NCBI GenBank assembly: GCA_027605045.1 | Contig: JAQFWX010000052.1 | Span: 124,001-188,000, forward strand | Reading direction: 5' to 3' | DNA: 64,000 nucleotides | Origin: Phallus indusiatus | Lineage: Eukaryota > Basidiomycota > Agaricomycetes > Phallales > Phallaceae | Shown: in pieces, positions 11,301-21,788 of the stretch | How the letters are laid out: the number at the start of each line of letters is the position of its first letter | How positions within the stretch are numbered: the first letter of the stretch is position 1 | Translations under genes and position numbers: made by a program | The notes under the pieces: model-generated | What the model was told of the DNA's origin: nothing | What the model saw: only the letters and a program-made list of their open reading frames with translations | Databases searched by the model: none

Positions 11301-14300
11301 AAACTACCTCACTATGCAAGCCATTGCAAGTTTGTCCAGCGAAGCGCTCGTGGTTTTCGTTGCAAAAATGCGACTAAATCGCTGATTGAAATGTATCCGC
11401 TGGCATCTTAGGCAAATATATCAGTTAGCATGAAAGAGAGTTGCGTTTCTCATAAATACATCGTACCTCTGTCGATAGCATCACAAATGGCTGATGACAG
11501 CACCATGTCAGCGAGCAATACATCGATAATAATAAGACTACTTTTCTGACCATCGTGATCTATATTATGTATACAACGTTAGTGAAAAATCTATTTAGTG
11601 CTATCGTCTGTCTTACATGGAACGGAGCAAATGATATCGAGTGTCCAGGCAGCGCCAACGGTCGTAGCTCGTTTCATTTCAAGTGCAAAATAATGGCTCA
11701 AGCCTATACGCCGCAAATCAGGATAAGTGACGCAACGGAGGACACTTACCGTCTATGAACTGTCGTCTTTCCACACTAGATCGTTGTCCGGCCTGCCCCA
11801 AAATAGTCACAGAGTGTAAGGGAAGCAAAGTCGAACGGAAACCTTTACCGTCTCTAAAGAGAAGATAAGGTTACACATATATTCAGTGATTTACTCTCGT
11901 AGAAAGAAGACATACGCAGCCAAATTTTCTTAGTGTGCGTCAGCTCTATCTTCAACTTGACCAGGGCCGGAAAAACTCACTTGAAAATTCAGGTCGGGTA
12001 TCATACATCAGGAAACCAGTTCCGGCGCTCGTAATTGGAGCAAAATTACACACACCTACAAAATTAGCGCTTGATACGAACATCTATGAAGCCCACGTAA
12101 TTTCACCGGAATCGTGTAATGCTCCACAGTCAGGCCGTCGGGCAATGTAGCAAAATGTAGTTCATCGTACAATATGTAGAGATTTGTGTTCTCAAGGCGA
12201 GTACAAATCTTTAGGTATTGTCTGGTTATCCACATGGTGCTAAATCTACATCTGAGTCACGGTCAACTTCGTCATCTGCTATCTATAACATTCTCCAACC
12301 ACATCAGCAGCAGAATCTTCAATGACTTCACTGGCCAGAGATCTAAATAGTCGCAAGTGTTTGGCGGAAGTTGACCAAAAAGTAGACAGAAGATAGGCAA
12401 GAGCAGATTTCGTGCTTCCCTATGATTGTTCTCTTTGTCTTCGCCAACACTTTCATCTTCGTCTTCGTCCCCGTCTTCGTCCCCGTCTTCCCCCGTCTTC
12501 CAACGCTCCACACAATGACGTTTAAGACGCCTGAAGTGGAGCAACTGAGCACGATGATTGGTGCGTTGCTGCTCCACGGCTCCACGAGCGCCTGCTAACG
12601 GGATTGCCTATATAAAGGTTCGTACTCCTGCTTTTCCATCTATCTCTTTTCCCCCCTTAACTATCATTCGGACTCGATTTTGAATTTTCTTAAGTACCAT
12701 ATTATGTAGTAGCAATCACTCTATGGACGTTAGAGTTAGAAATTGTAGATGTACCTTCAAGTTGTACTGACTATATTCAATAAATTTGAAGTTCACAAAA
12801 ATCAAACGCGTAAAGGGAAAAGAGTGAATATAGTTACATAATGAAAACATTTCTACGGATTCTACATTGGAAGGGATAACTACAGAAGAACAACGGCAGT
12901 GACGGATAAAGGTTGCGACCACAGCGCAGGAAACGCATTTCGTAGATCTACATAGCTCTACGAAATTGGCCGGGCCAACTACGTCGAATTATGAAGCATC
13001 GGAATGTCCTACGCGGCTACATGCGCTATGTAGCCTACGTAGCGCGACGTAGCACACCACCTGTTCCCTGATGTATTGTGAGGTCCTTCATCAGCCTTCA
13101 ACATTGCATGAACAATTGGCACAGACTAATACGGTGACATGAATTATTACTTGTCCTTTGAGCCAATCGCGACGGTACTGAGTCTCTGCACTGAGTTTAT
13201 CCAGAAGAAGGTTAAATTTAAGGTCAAACACCGCTCTAGCGGGTTCGTCTGTCAGAATTCCAGGAAATCTTTCAATGTTGACGCACTTGTTTTGCTTGTC
13301 AATCTCCTCCCATCCATCTAGAATTGACTGCAATACTATGCTAAGTTTCTTTTTGTTCCGAAGTAAGCCAGATTGTGCCGAATCAGACAAGTACAAGTGC
13401 CATTGAAGTATTTCTTCGAGTCCTTCCCGGTCCAAAATTGTCGGTCCTCGTGCAGTAATATCGACGTACCCGCCTATAGCGCTCTCAATTGATGTTTGGC
13501 TGGTTATGATTTTGTAGACGTTCCTATCGAGGGCCGTGGTTATTTTGGTGGTAAGAAGATTATTCAGTTGGCTCCGAAGATTCATGATCTCGCTGAGAAA
13601 CCCATAGAGATTTTTCCCGTGTTTATCTGCAGAGAGTATGTTCCCTTGAGAATCGAAATTTTTTAGCGAGTGAATCTATATGCAGATGAGAAAAGATCAA
13701 ATCGCACTGCATAAATTCTGGAGTCGACGAAATCGGGATATGGTGCCACCAGGACCATAATATTTTCTATCGCCAAATTTGCAGGTGAATAGGATGGAAC
13801 AGATAATGGATAATGGATACTCACCCGCTGAATTCACTAAATCTTCGAAGGAGGTCCTCCATAGGTTGGATCACCGACTGGTTGAAGCACTTTATGATTG
13901 AACATGTAGGAGATTTTAAAAGGTTGAGTTCGCATATAAAGTCAGCCTATCAACGGATGATTTTGTTAGTACAGGAAAATTAATAGCATATGCACGACTC
14001 ACTAATTCTATATATACAGACACGATCCGGACGTCATTCTCTTCTCTCCATTGCTCCATTTGGATAGCAGCCTGCAATATCATGCTACGTAAGTTTCATA
14101 TAGTGAATAAGCAATATAATGGACAGCTGACTGAAAGCACATCTGCCACTTTAGAACATATAGGATACATCGGGTCAAGGGTTTTGAGGAGATGTACAGC
14201 TAGCGTTCCGCAAATTAAACACTCTTCCACCACCTTTTTGGGTGCCATCATCGAGTCGTTCTGAGCGGGCTGTAGTGAAGCAATAGATTCCCTAGCTTCG

Positions 14301-14412
14301 CTAATGCTCTCCTTTGTTCGATCATAAAGATCGTCAAGAGCTGGGGAGTTGAAAAGTCATTAAAAGAAAAATTGGACGCTATGATTGAAAAACACTAACA
14401 ATCTCTGGGCAT
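8394..14412 (-). CDS. Unit B: EF-hand / FHA protein with giant PxQNP linker; exon 7 split by a transposon
   Basis: Exons are 14412-14400, 14340-14132, 14071-14003, 13946-13825, 13766-13708, 13644-13151, [13095-11981 interrupted by the element at 12006-13073], 11792-11750, 11703-11617, 11490-11467, 11406-11313, 11258-11226, 11146-10867, 10802-10569, 10502-10444, 10386-8694, 8638-8528 and 8465-8394. Without the insert it would encode 1246 aa with every phase consistent. The 45-nt exon 7 is symmetric, so skipping it would remove the transposon and keep the frame; the gene may still work. The EF-hand loop is DRDASGYISISD (Asp at position 12). The FHA domain has LGKE, STGH and NGTYVNG. The intron after exon 10569 has a GC donor (AAG|gcacgt). 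The original first exon is missing: an LTR-like sequence begins 5 bp upstream of the ATG, so the 5' end may be dead or re-promoted. Confidence 0.65.
9190..10240 (-). repeat. Hexapeptide-coding tandem repeat in unit B linker
   Basis: The unit-B linker is built from about 18-bp repeats encoding [P][x][Q][N][P][x], for example PVQNPHPAQNP. A higher-order period is also present, marked by four variants of AHPARN/AHSARN near NLRPAHPARN, NLYLAHSARN and NLRLAHSARN. The repeat stays in frame throughout. The linker in paralogue E has only about two such motifs (STHPVQIPLPAR), so most of this is recent expansion. Long open frames on the opposite strand here (EQD/EQE-rich) are mirror images of the repeat. 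Confidence 0.9.
12006..13073. mobile_element. Non-autonomous TIR element, 1068 bp, TA target duplication
   Basis: The insert splits exon 7 of unit B. Its ends are inverted (CATCAGG... and ...CCTGATG, with weaker similarity further in) and it is flanked by TA on each side (12004-12005 and 13074-13075). Removing the element and one TA restores the sequence seen in unit D (CACAATATGATACCC). The interior holds a minus-strand open frame of 101 codons at 12577-12272 with an acidic EDGDEDGDEDEDE run. It also has many TACGTAG-type palindromes near 12930-13060. No transposase is recognised. The TA duplication suggests a Tc1/mariner-related origin, but this is not proven. Confidence 0.8.
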
Positions 14413-14416
14413 ATCG

Positions 14417-15226
14417 TGTTGGAAATATAGGGAGATGTAGGATAGAGAGACACAAGATGGACACAAGATGGGGCGCAAGATGGGGCGCAAGATAGGGCAC
14501 AAGATGGTTCACAAGATGGGGCACATGATGGTGGAGACGAACTGCTCAAGTTCTATGAGATAGGCGAGGGCCGACAAGGCGGCGGGGACCAAAGCTTGTA
14601 ATTGGACCGTGAAGATGAGCGAATTTGGTTAATTAAGTGCGAACGCTTGAAGTATTGAATGAATTCGAAGTTGAGAAATCTGGATGATAAGATTACTACT
14701 TGAAAGAAAACTGTGAGGTGAGTTTAGACTTGACTGGCCATGGAGACGCGAGCCGGAGACAATAGAACAAGACCAGTAGTTTTTTATTTAGAGTCAACTA
14801 TCTAAGTACAATATCCCGCTCTTTCATATGAGAGAACATGCTTATGTAACGCACATAGTTGCACTCGCGTGTGATGCCCAAAACGCACTCTGGTGAAAAT
14901 TACTTGCTACTAGTACTGCCGTATTTCTCATGCAGGCAGTCAGGAGAAGTGTCCTAAATTTTCTCAAGTCACTCATGTAGAAATACGCGTTTTTCAGAAA
15001 GAAATTCTATCGATGCCGAGGCGAGTTATAAGTCACGGAAAACCTGAGAACTTCATTTGCGTCTTGCAGCTAATTACACATTTTCGCGTGAGCATAAATT
15101 TTTTTTAAGCTGTACCAATACATATCTTTTGGTATTGTTAATGTTGTTGTTGTAGCAGGCTAAGAATCGCTACCGGGACTTATGCGAGTTGCTCCAAGCC
15201 CTGGATTCCTCAGCAGAACCGCGACT
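14417..15226. mobile_element. LTR-like insertion with 14-bp minisatellite
   Basis: It starts TGTTGGAAATATAG, closely like the solo LTR at 24071. It includes about six copies of a cacaagatggggca minisatellite (14450-14525), the same motif as in that LTR. After about 14565 it diverges and no matching 3' end is found. It joins a type-2 unit (B, left) to a type-1 5' fragment (right), so it marks a recombination or deletion junction. Near 15150-15222 a stretch reading LDSSAEPR resembles LDTSVEPR of the monooxygenase at 37 kb; this may be chance. Confidence 0.5.
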
Positions 15227-15560
15227 CCAAATTCAATTTGACAAATACGCATGATCTTTGGGCATCTCCAAGGGCAAATACTTATCTGCGCACAGCCTGT
15301 CATCACTCCTGCAAATCAAGCTTATATAGCTTAATCCAGCGTCTGCGGCGGTGTCAGTAGATTGCTTCGGCAGCCTCGTGCATCCGGAAAAGTGCCGATT
15401 CGCCGGGGATTTATTCACATCTCTCAGATACGTCGTTGATAGTTGTCTGGTTCGGAATTGGAAATGACCTGTCGTGAGAGATCCCGTAAAGCTTCTATTT
15501 GAGCTAGTTCAACCAACGTCGACATTGTCTTTAGTCTCTAATACTTTCCCTGGAGTCACA
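15227..15560 (-). pseudogene. 5' fragment of a type-1 EF-hand/FHA unit
   Basis: It is nearly identical to the 5' part of unit A: an open stretch from ATG 15418 (MNKSPANRHFSGC...) to LEMPKD at about 15255, then the ELAQIEALRDLSRQ region around 15500. Compared with A there are two in-frame indels, which suggests this frame was once coding. The donor after LEMPKD is atgcgt instead of gtgcgt, so it cannot splice normally. A one-base insertion disrupts the upstream part. It sits head-on to the small-gene copy at 15824. Confidence 0.6.
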
Positions 15561-15823
15561 ATTGATGGAATAACTTGAAGCAACAAATAACCAGCCGTAA
15601 TGGTGTAAACCGTGGATCAGTAAACGGACATAGGACATATGACATATGTAAGTACGTATGTCCATTTTCTAGTCAGTGTCCGCATGTTCAACCTTACTAG
15701 GACAAATGACTACGGGCAATACTGTATACAAGAATATATAAAGGTCCCCCCTTCCTGGAGATGTGGCATTCAACGCCGTCACCTAACCACCTCGCAACTT
15801 CGCAGCTATCACTTGCATATCTA

Positions 15824-16260
15824 ATGACTTCCATTGATAATAACAATACTCAAAGTATGAAAAATGCCAACGAGAGTCAAGCAAGGACGCATTTCAAGAT
15901 GCGTTCTCCGGTCTCATAGAGCATTATTTTGAGCCAGAGGAACATAAAAGGGTACGTATTTTCCACAAACGTACAGTCATCATTTCGCCATCTGACTGCC
16001 TCCACTAGACGTGGAAAATATACCCGGAATTCTCTTACACTCCCCAAGAACTAGAAGAGCTAGGGAGGGAGTGGAGTGAATACAATCGCAGACAGGTGAG
16101 CATGTCCGACAAGTCATAGATACCTCAGTCTGTCGCTGAATGTCGAACGTTTGAACCACTACTATAGGCGGCTCTAATATGGGGCGACGATCGTGTTTCT
16201 CAAGAGCAAACTTATGCCACTAAAGCCTCGAGTCCCGGCTCATCACCGATCAAATCCTAG
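15824..16260 (+). pseudogene. YFEPEE small protein with one-base frameshift (3 exons)
   Basis: Exons are 15824-15951, 16009-16095 and 16168-16260, with good splice sites (gtacgt...tag, gtgagc...tag). Exon 1 is 128 nt where 129 is expected, so the N-terminus MTSIDNNNTQ and the core DAFQDAFSGLIEHYFEPEE are in different frames. Exon 2 encodes TPQELEELGREWSEYNRRQ and exon 3 begins AALIWGDD. Apart from the single missing base it is complete, so recent loss, or a sequencing error, is possible. It lies divergently to the 5' fragment at 15.2-15.6 kb. Confidence 0.75.
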
Positions 16261-16553
16261 ACACATCAGATTATGAGATCTTGTAGTAAAATCTATATAT
16301 ACAAACTTTTTTTCACCATATCAAAGTATGAATATTTCCGAATTCTTAGTGCAGGCAGCGCAGTTGGAGAAATGAAAGATCATGTTGTTTCTAATTCAGC
16401 GATAGGCGCTGGCATGACTCGGACTCCGAGTCGAGGCCCTTTTCGACTCAGTTCGCCCCTTTGTCAATATGCACTACAATTGAATTACTTTTCAATGAAA
16501 CTTGTTGTTATTTACACCTTCCACTGCAGTGACCTTTGGGACTTCGCATTGGA

Positions 16554-19219
16554 TCACAACATACTATGCCAGTGGATTTGAACCCGTGCAGTCACTCTCC
16601 ACATGGTTCCGATATTAACTCCCAAGTGCTGAGGATAAACGATAAGTAAAAGTATAAGCTAGCCATCTCCTTTTGACCTCAATCACTCACAAGGATATCC
16701 CCGCTTTGTAGCTCGAAAGGCCATGATTCAACTCCTTCAGGCGACAGTCGTTGACCATTAACATAAGTTCCGTTTGCGCTCCCTAGATCATTAATATACA
16801 CCTTAACCTGCTTGAGTACCCTTCCCCGTCTCATTCATGGTCTCCAAACGTACCTTACCATACTCTTCCCATACCGTTGCATGTACACTGCTCAATGCTT
16901 CAGAGGCAAAGATCCCATTTTGCTCTTGTGGAGCCGCACCCCTGATCAGCTCTCTTCTTAACTTGATTGGTCGATATAGACGCAAACATTTGCATTGAAA
17001 CGAACCGTCGAGGGGCTCAAGGACTAACGTCGGCGGAGCATATCCCAGTCCCAGTTCCTCGCGAGCGCCATTGTCAGGTCCGGAATAATCTGGAGCGCGT
17101 GCACTTTGTGCAGGAAATATTTGACTGGTATACATGATTAAGGGATACCTTGGAGGGTTTACGCTGTCTCCATAACTAACATATGAGGCAGCATCCGTAT
17201 TAAAGCCTGGACGACGTGCACCTATCGCGGGAGGTGGGATCTGAGTAGGAGAGCTCTGAGCAAGAGGTGGGCTCTGAACAGGACTTGCATTCTGAGTAGG
17301 ACATGGGCTTTTAGCAAGCGGTGCACCCTGAACGGGAGGTGGGTTCTTTACAGAAGGTGGGTTCTTCGCAGGAGCTGGTTTCTTTGCAGGAGCTGGTTTC
17401 TTGGCAGGAGCTAGTTTCTTAGCAGGAGCTGATTTCTTCGCAGGAGCTGGTTTCTTCGCAGGAGCTGGTTTCTTCGCAGGAAGCGGGTTTTGAACAGGAT
17501 GTGAGCTCTGAACAGGAGTTGCACTCTGAGTAGGACACGGGCTTTTAGCAAGATGTGTACTCTGAACGGGAGGTGGGTTCTTTGCAGAAGGTGGGTTCTT
17601 AGCAGGAGCTGGATTCTTAGCAGGAGCTGGATTCTTAGCAGGAGCTGGGCTCTTAGCAGGAGCTGGGCTCTTAGCAAGAGCTTGTTTCTCTGCAGGAATT
17701 GATTTCTTTGCAGGAGCTGATTTCTTTGCAGGAGTTGGTTTCTTCGCGGGAGGTACACTCTGAGCAGGAGATGGGATCTGAGCAGGTGGGTTCTCCGCAG
17801 AAGTTGGTTTCTCCGCAGGAGTTGGTTTCTTCGCAGCGGGAGCAGATTTCTTCGCAGCGGGAGCAGGTTTCTTCGCAGGAGTTACCATCTTAGAATTGCC
17901 GGGTGTTATATTGTCAGGTTCTTCATCCTTCAGCAGTGAATGATCATCAGTTGGTACAAGCTAATACGGTGATAAATTATACCTGTTCTTTCAACCAGTT
18001 GTGGACCTCCGCGCAGAATTTACCCAGAATAAGGCTAAATTCCGCTCTAACGCGTTTGTCTGTCAAAATGCCAGGGAATCTTCTAATCGATGTCATGTTG
18101 ACGCACTTGTTTTGCTTGTCCATTTCCTTCCATTCATCTAATATCGACTGCAATACTATACTGAGGTTTTCGTCTTGAAATGAGCGAGATAATACTGAAC
18201 TTGACAAGTGCTGTTCAAGTATTTTTTCAAGTTCTTTCCGGTCCAGCATTGTCGGTTCTTGTGCAGTAACATTGATGTGCCTACCTATAGCTGTCTCGAT
18301 TGATGTCTGACTGGTTATAATTTGATGAAGTTTCTTATCCAGGGTCGTGGCTATTTCGATGGTAAGAAGACTGCTTAGTTTGCTCCGCAGATTCATAATT
18401 TCGTTGAGAAACCCATCGAGATTTTTCCGGTGTTTATCTGCGGAAAGCATGTTCCCTACAGAACCGCCGGTTTTAGTGAATTCATAGGAAAAGGGGGAAA
18501 AGATCAAATCGCACTGCACAGATGTTGTAGTTGACGAAAGTGGGACGCGGAGTCACCTGGTCCATAATATTTCCTATCGACAGATCTGTAGGTGTGGAAA
18601 GAGGATGGAACGAATGATGGATATTCACCCGCTGAATTCGCTAAATCTTCGAAGGAGGTCCCCCATAGGTTGAATCACCAACTGGTTAAAATGCTCCGTA
18701 ATTGAACCTGTAGAAGAATTCACAAGTTTAAGTTCGCATATGAAGTCAGCCTGTTGAATTAGTATTAATGGATGATTCCTATGACTGCAGGGGAATTAAT
18801 TGCGTATGCACCCACTAATTCTATATATACAGAGACGATCCGAACGTCATTTACTTTTCTCCCTTGCTCCATTTGAATAGCAGCCTGCATTTTCAATGTG
18901 TTTGGTATGGTGAATGAGCAATATAATAGACAGCTGACCGAAAGCACGTCTGCCACATGGGAGCACATAGGATATACGGAGCCAAGGGCTTTGAGGACAT
19001 GTACGGCTAATTTTCCGCAGGTTAAGCACACTTCTACCACCTTTTTTGGTGCCGCCACCGAGTCATTCTGAGCGGGTTGTAGTGAAACTATAGTTTCGCT
19101 AGCTTTTCTAATGCTCTCCTTCGTTCGAGCATGAAGATCGTCAAGAGCTAGCGAGTTGAAAAGTGAATAAGAGAAAAATTGGACGCTATGATTGATAAAC
19201 ACTCACGATCTTCAGGCAT
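16554..19219 (-). CDS. Unit C: FHA protein lacking the EF-hand module, Lys/Pro-rich linker (9 exons, 734 aa)
   Basis: Exons are 19219-19207, 19147-18939, 18884-18816, 18750-18629, 18573-18515, 18455-17983, 17927-16854, 16801-16691 and 16628-16554; phases agree and there is no stop. Residues 1-315 are the same helical N-terminal region as in A, B, D and E. At the exon where the others continue into the EF-hand, C reads DEEPDNITPGNSK and goes straight into a linker of about 290 residues rich in PAKK and PxQ motifs, then FHA (about 612-730; LRRE, SSVH, NGTYVNG). The FHA Gly-Arg motif is altered to LRR. A 2.2-kb TIR element sits in the former first exon, so translation probably starts at ATG 19219. 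Donors GTGAAT and GTGGGT are weaker than in the paralogues. Confidence 0.75.
17230..17885 (-). repeat. PAKK/PAQ tandem repeat in unit C linker
   Basis: Short repeats encode APAKKPAPAKKSAPAKK-like basic runs. They are interrupted by two copies of a longer block (KNPP..KNPPPVQ..LAKSPCPTQ..PVQS). The composition recalls histone H1 tails and is strongly basic, unlike the uncharged QNP linker of unit B. It is in frame with the FHA domain. Confidence 0.85.
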
Positions 19220-19540
19220 CTGCCTGTGAACGTGTGCTGATTCTTCTGCAAAAGCAGCTTACAAGCTGCCGGTGATCCAAGCGCCTTCAGTATTCACCAG
19301 TTGCATCCGGAGAAGAGCCGATTCGATGCCAAGTTATTGACATTTTCTGGACGCGCCGTTGATGTCCGATTGGATAGTAATGACAGATACCGTAAGGCCC
19401 CTGGCTCAATCAAGTCAATGCGCATCGTCTCCGATCGCTATACTTTTTGTAAAAGCACTTGAACGATAATCGTCCTGAATAATATAAAACGTGTTTCGAT
19501 GAAGAAACAAAGAACGTACCTCTTAAACCTCTTTCTAGTA
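19220..19540. other. 5' flank / old intron 1 of unit C
   Basis: By comparison with unit E this is the former first intron (donor gtacgt about 19515, acceptor cacag before ATG 19219). The end of the former exon 1 lies at about 19520-19540, where the TIR element begins. No other gene is seen. Confidence 0.5.
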
Positions 19541-21729
19541 TATGGTGTACGGATTGGCTCAGCTGATTCCCGATGGTCCGGCTCAGGGTGAGTTGTCCTT
19601 CGGCATATTATCCCTGACGGATTTTTTTGAGATACTAACGTTGTATCTTGTATATTGCTTTTACAACTCCAGTAATTGATTAATAGGGCTGGCTCAGGTC
19701 ACTCAAACTGACGAGACGGTCCATGACGGAGCACGCAAGCACTAGTTACCGTGATAGCTGTTGCAATGTAAGGTTTCCGAGCGTGAACTTGTATTTAGTG
19801 TAGGGAGAAATAGATGTTTCGTTAGATCTCACAGCGAACACACTGGGGCCAGCACAGTGCAATTTAATAATTGAGTGATAATTTGAGGTCTAGCCTGTTG
19901 GAGCTGAGCAATTCAAGAATGCATGAGAGAGACAAATCTTATCACAGATAGCGTCAAAGCAAATAGATGAAAAACGAACCGGAGCAGTAAGAGTCAGAGT
20001 ATAATAATTTCAGAGGCATTCTATTTAATCACAAATGGCACTCTTTTATATTAGAAAGCGGGTTTGACTGTTCTATCGAGAAGGAGAAAAGGGAAATTCA
20101 AAATTAGGGAGGAGAGAGAGAGAGAAAGGAGGAAGAAAAGGAAAAAGGGCAACAGCCCTCATGAATCAACAGCACAATATTAAATAAGAATCTATATACA
20201 ATCCCAAAGAAAAATGAAAAATGAAATTTGATCCTTTTATTCATGTCTTTGCTGGGGGAAGTTGTAGTCAGCTCATTAGCAAAAGTTGGTCACCTAACAT
20301 GCAAGTTGTTTACAGACATTCACTATCCTCTCACATCCTTATTTTGCATTCTAGCTTTATATCTCTTTATAACTTTGCATTTCAGCTCCCCCCCTTTTTT
20401 TCTGCAATCATAAATGTTCCACTTCCATACCAACAGCCTGAACTTGAACGAGTGTACCATAAGTACAAGTTCCGGTCAGTAATTCGATGCTATAATCAGA
20501 TAGAGTATTATCCCTGATATTTAAGGAAACATCTACGACTAGCTGTTAAGATATAATAACATGATTAAATGTTCAGCGAAGTGAGTCGGCTAAATCCAGC
20601 TACTCTCCGCTCTCGCACCAATTTTTCGGATATTCTCTTTAGCCCATTCAATTCTGCTAATGCTTTTCTCGAAAATTTTTGATGTCATGCTGGTAAATTT
20701 TTTGCTATGTGGCTAAAGGCAAGTTTTTACACACAATTTTTTTTGTTTTGAAGGGTAGTACAAATAGTGGATTTTAAACATGTTGGTATTGGACATTTGA
20801 CGGACGCATATAGATAATAATTAGTAAAGCCTTAGTAAAAGATTATAAATCCCGGTAGCTAGTTTCCACCTTTTAATAATTAGATTTTAGTATAAATACT
20901 GTGTACTTTTGAGACTATAATACAAGTTTTATCTACTTTTTACTGCGCGTTGCGACAAAACATAAAGAATAAATGTGATAAAGTAAAAATAAATCAGGAC
21001 AAAGAAAAAAAACAAAGTGAAAGAACTGGAAGTCATTTGAACTGAACAAAAGACAATGCAAATACTTCTTTCTAAGCACATTGGGTGCTAGTTTAGTAGT
21101 TTTCGCCGTAGACTATTTCTGTAAGCGACACGTTGCGATCCTTCGTGAAATTTTCTGCTGCCAACCACCAACTAATGCACCCCAGCTGCAGCCTGAACCT
21201 GAGCCTGTGCAATGTCTGTCTGGGACCAGCGACATTGGCAGGGAGCACCAGCTCCTAGGAAAAGAGCAGCAGGGTGGCACTGCCCGAAGGAGCAGCTAAC
21301 AGACACCCCACATCCCCCCACCCAGCCTGGAGCCAACCCAGCCACCCTAGCCACCCCCATGACAAACACCAAGCGAAAACTGGTGCAAAATTCAAATAAG
21401 ATCTGTATAGTAGCAATGTGTAATTAAGCCCGGTGTAAGTAAAAAAAAAATTTTATATCTGAATTTAAGAAAAAAGTCATCAGCAGGACTCGAACTACTG
21501 CTTCCCAAACAACAATATATATATGTAAGCTGCATCCAACTAGGCTATTCCGCCCACGCAAAGGTCCTTCTTCCAGATTACATCACCGTTTCGACAAAAT
21601 CTGACATTTTGAGATATTCCTTGAGATATCTGCCGAAACTATCCTCATGGCGCGTCCGCCGATGTTCGCGTATGCATAGCCGGGCTACGCGAGTCATCGG
21701 GAATCAGCTGAGCCAATCCGTACACCATA
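19541..21729. mobile_element. Non-autonomous TIR element, 2189 bp, 6-bp target duplication
   Basis: Perfect 35-bp terminal inverted repeats at 19541-19575 and 21695-21729 (outer end TATGGTGTACGGATTGG) are flanked by direct repeats CTAGTA (19535-19540 and 21730-21735). The interior is AT-rich with no long open frame, a GA-rich run near 20115-20150 and a tRNA-like segment near 21480-21565. It interrupts the first exon of unit C: joining the flanks restores sequence aligned with exon 1 of units D and E. A 6-bp duplication with long perfect TIRs does not fit hAT or mariner; the superfamily is unassigned. Confidence 0.9.
21478..21562 (-). other. tRNA-like sequence with pol III boxes
   Basis: The minus strand reads TAGCCTAGTTGGA (box A, about 21547-21535) and AGTTCGAGTCC (box B, about 21500-21488), followed by a run of T. 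The spacing is tRNA-like, but the acceptor arms do not pair, so it is more likely a SINE head or decayed tRNA than a working tRNA gene. It lies inside the 2.2-kb TIR element. Confidence 0.4.
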
Positions 21730-21788
21730 CTAGTAGCTGCGGCATTATTATGGCCGGACCTAGCTCAAAACTTCGCGTCGTTCTATTT

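Noticed and set aside
12272..12577. 101-codon frame in the 1068-bp TIR element as a transposase
   Set aside because: Too short, with an acidic low-complexity middle and no DDE or other catalytic pattern.
14450..14530. CRISPR-like direct repeats
   Set aside because: The genome is eukaryotic. The 14-bp units are contiguous without spacers, so this is a minisatellite in an LTR.
21478..21562. Functional tRNA gene
   Set aside because: Boxes A and B are present, but acceptor-stem pairing and a sensible anticodon arm are lacking. Called only a tRNA-like element.
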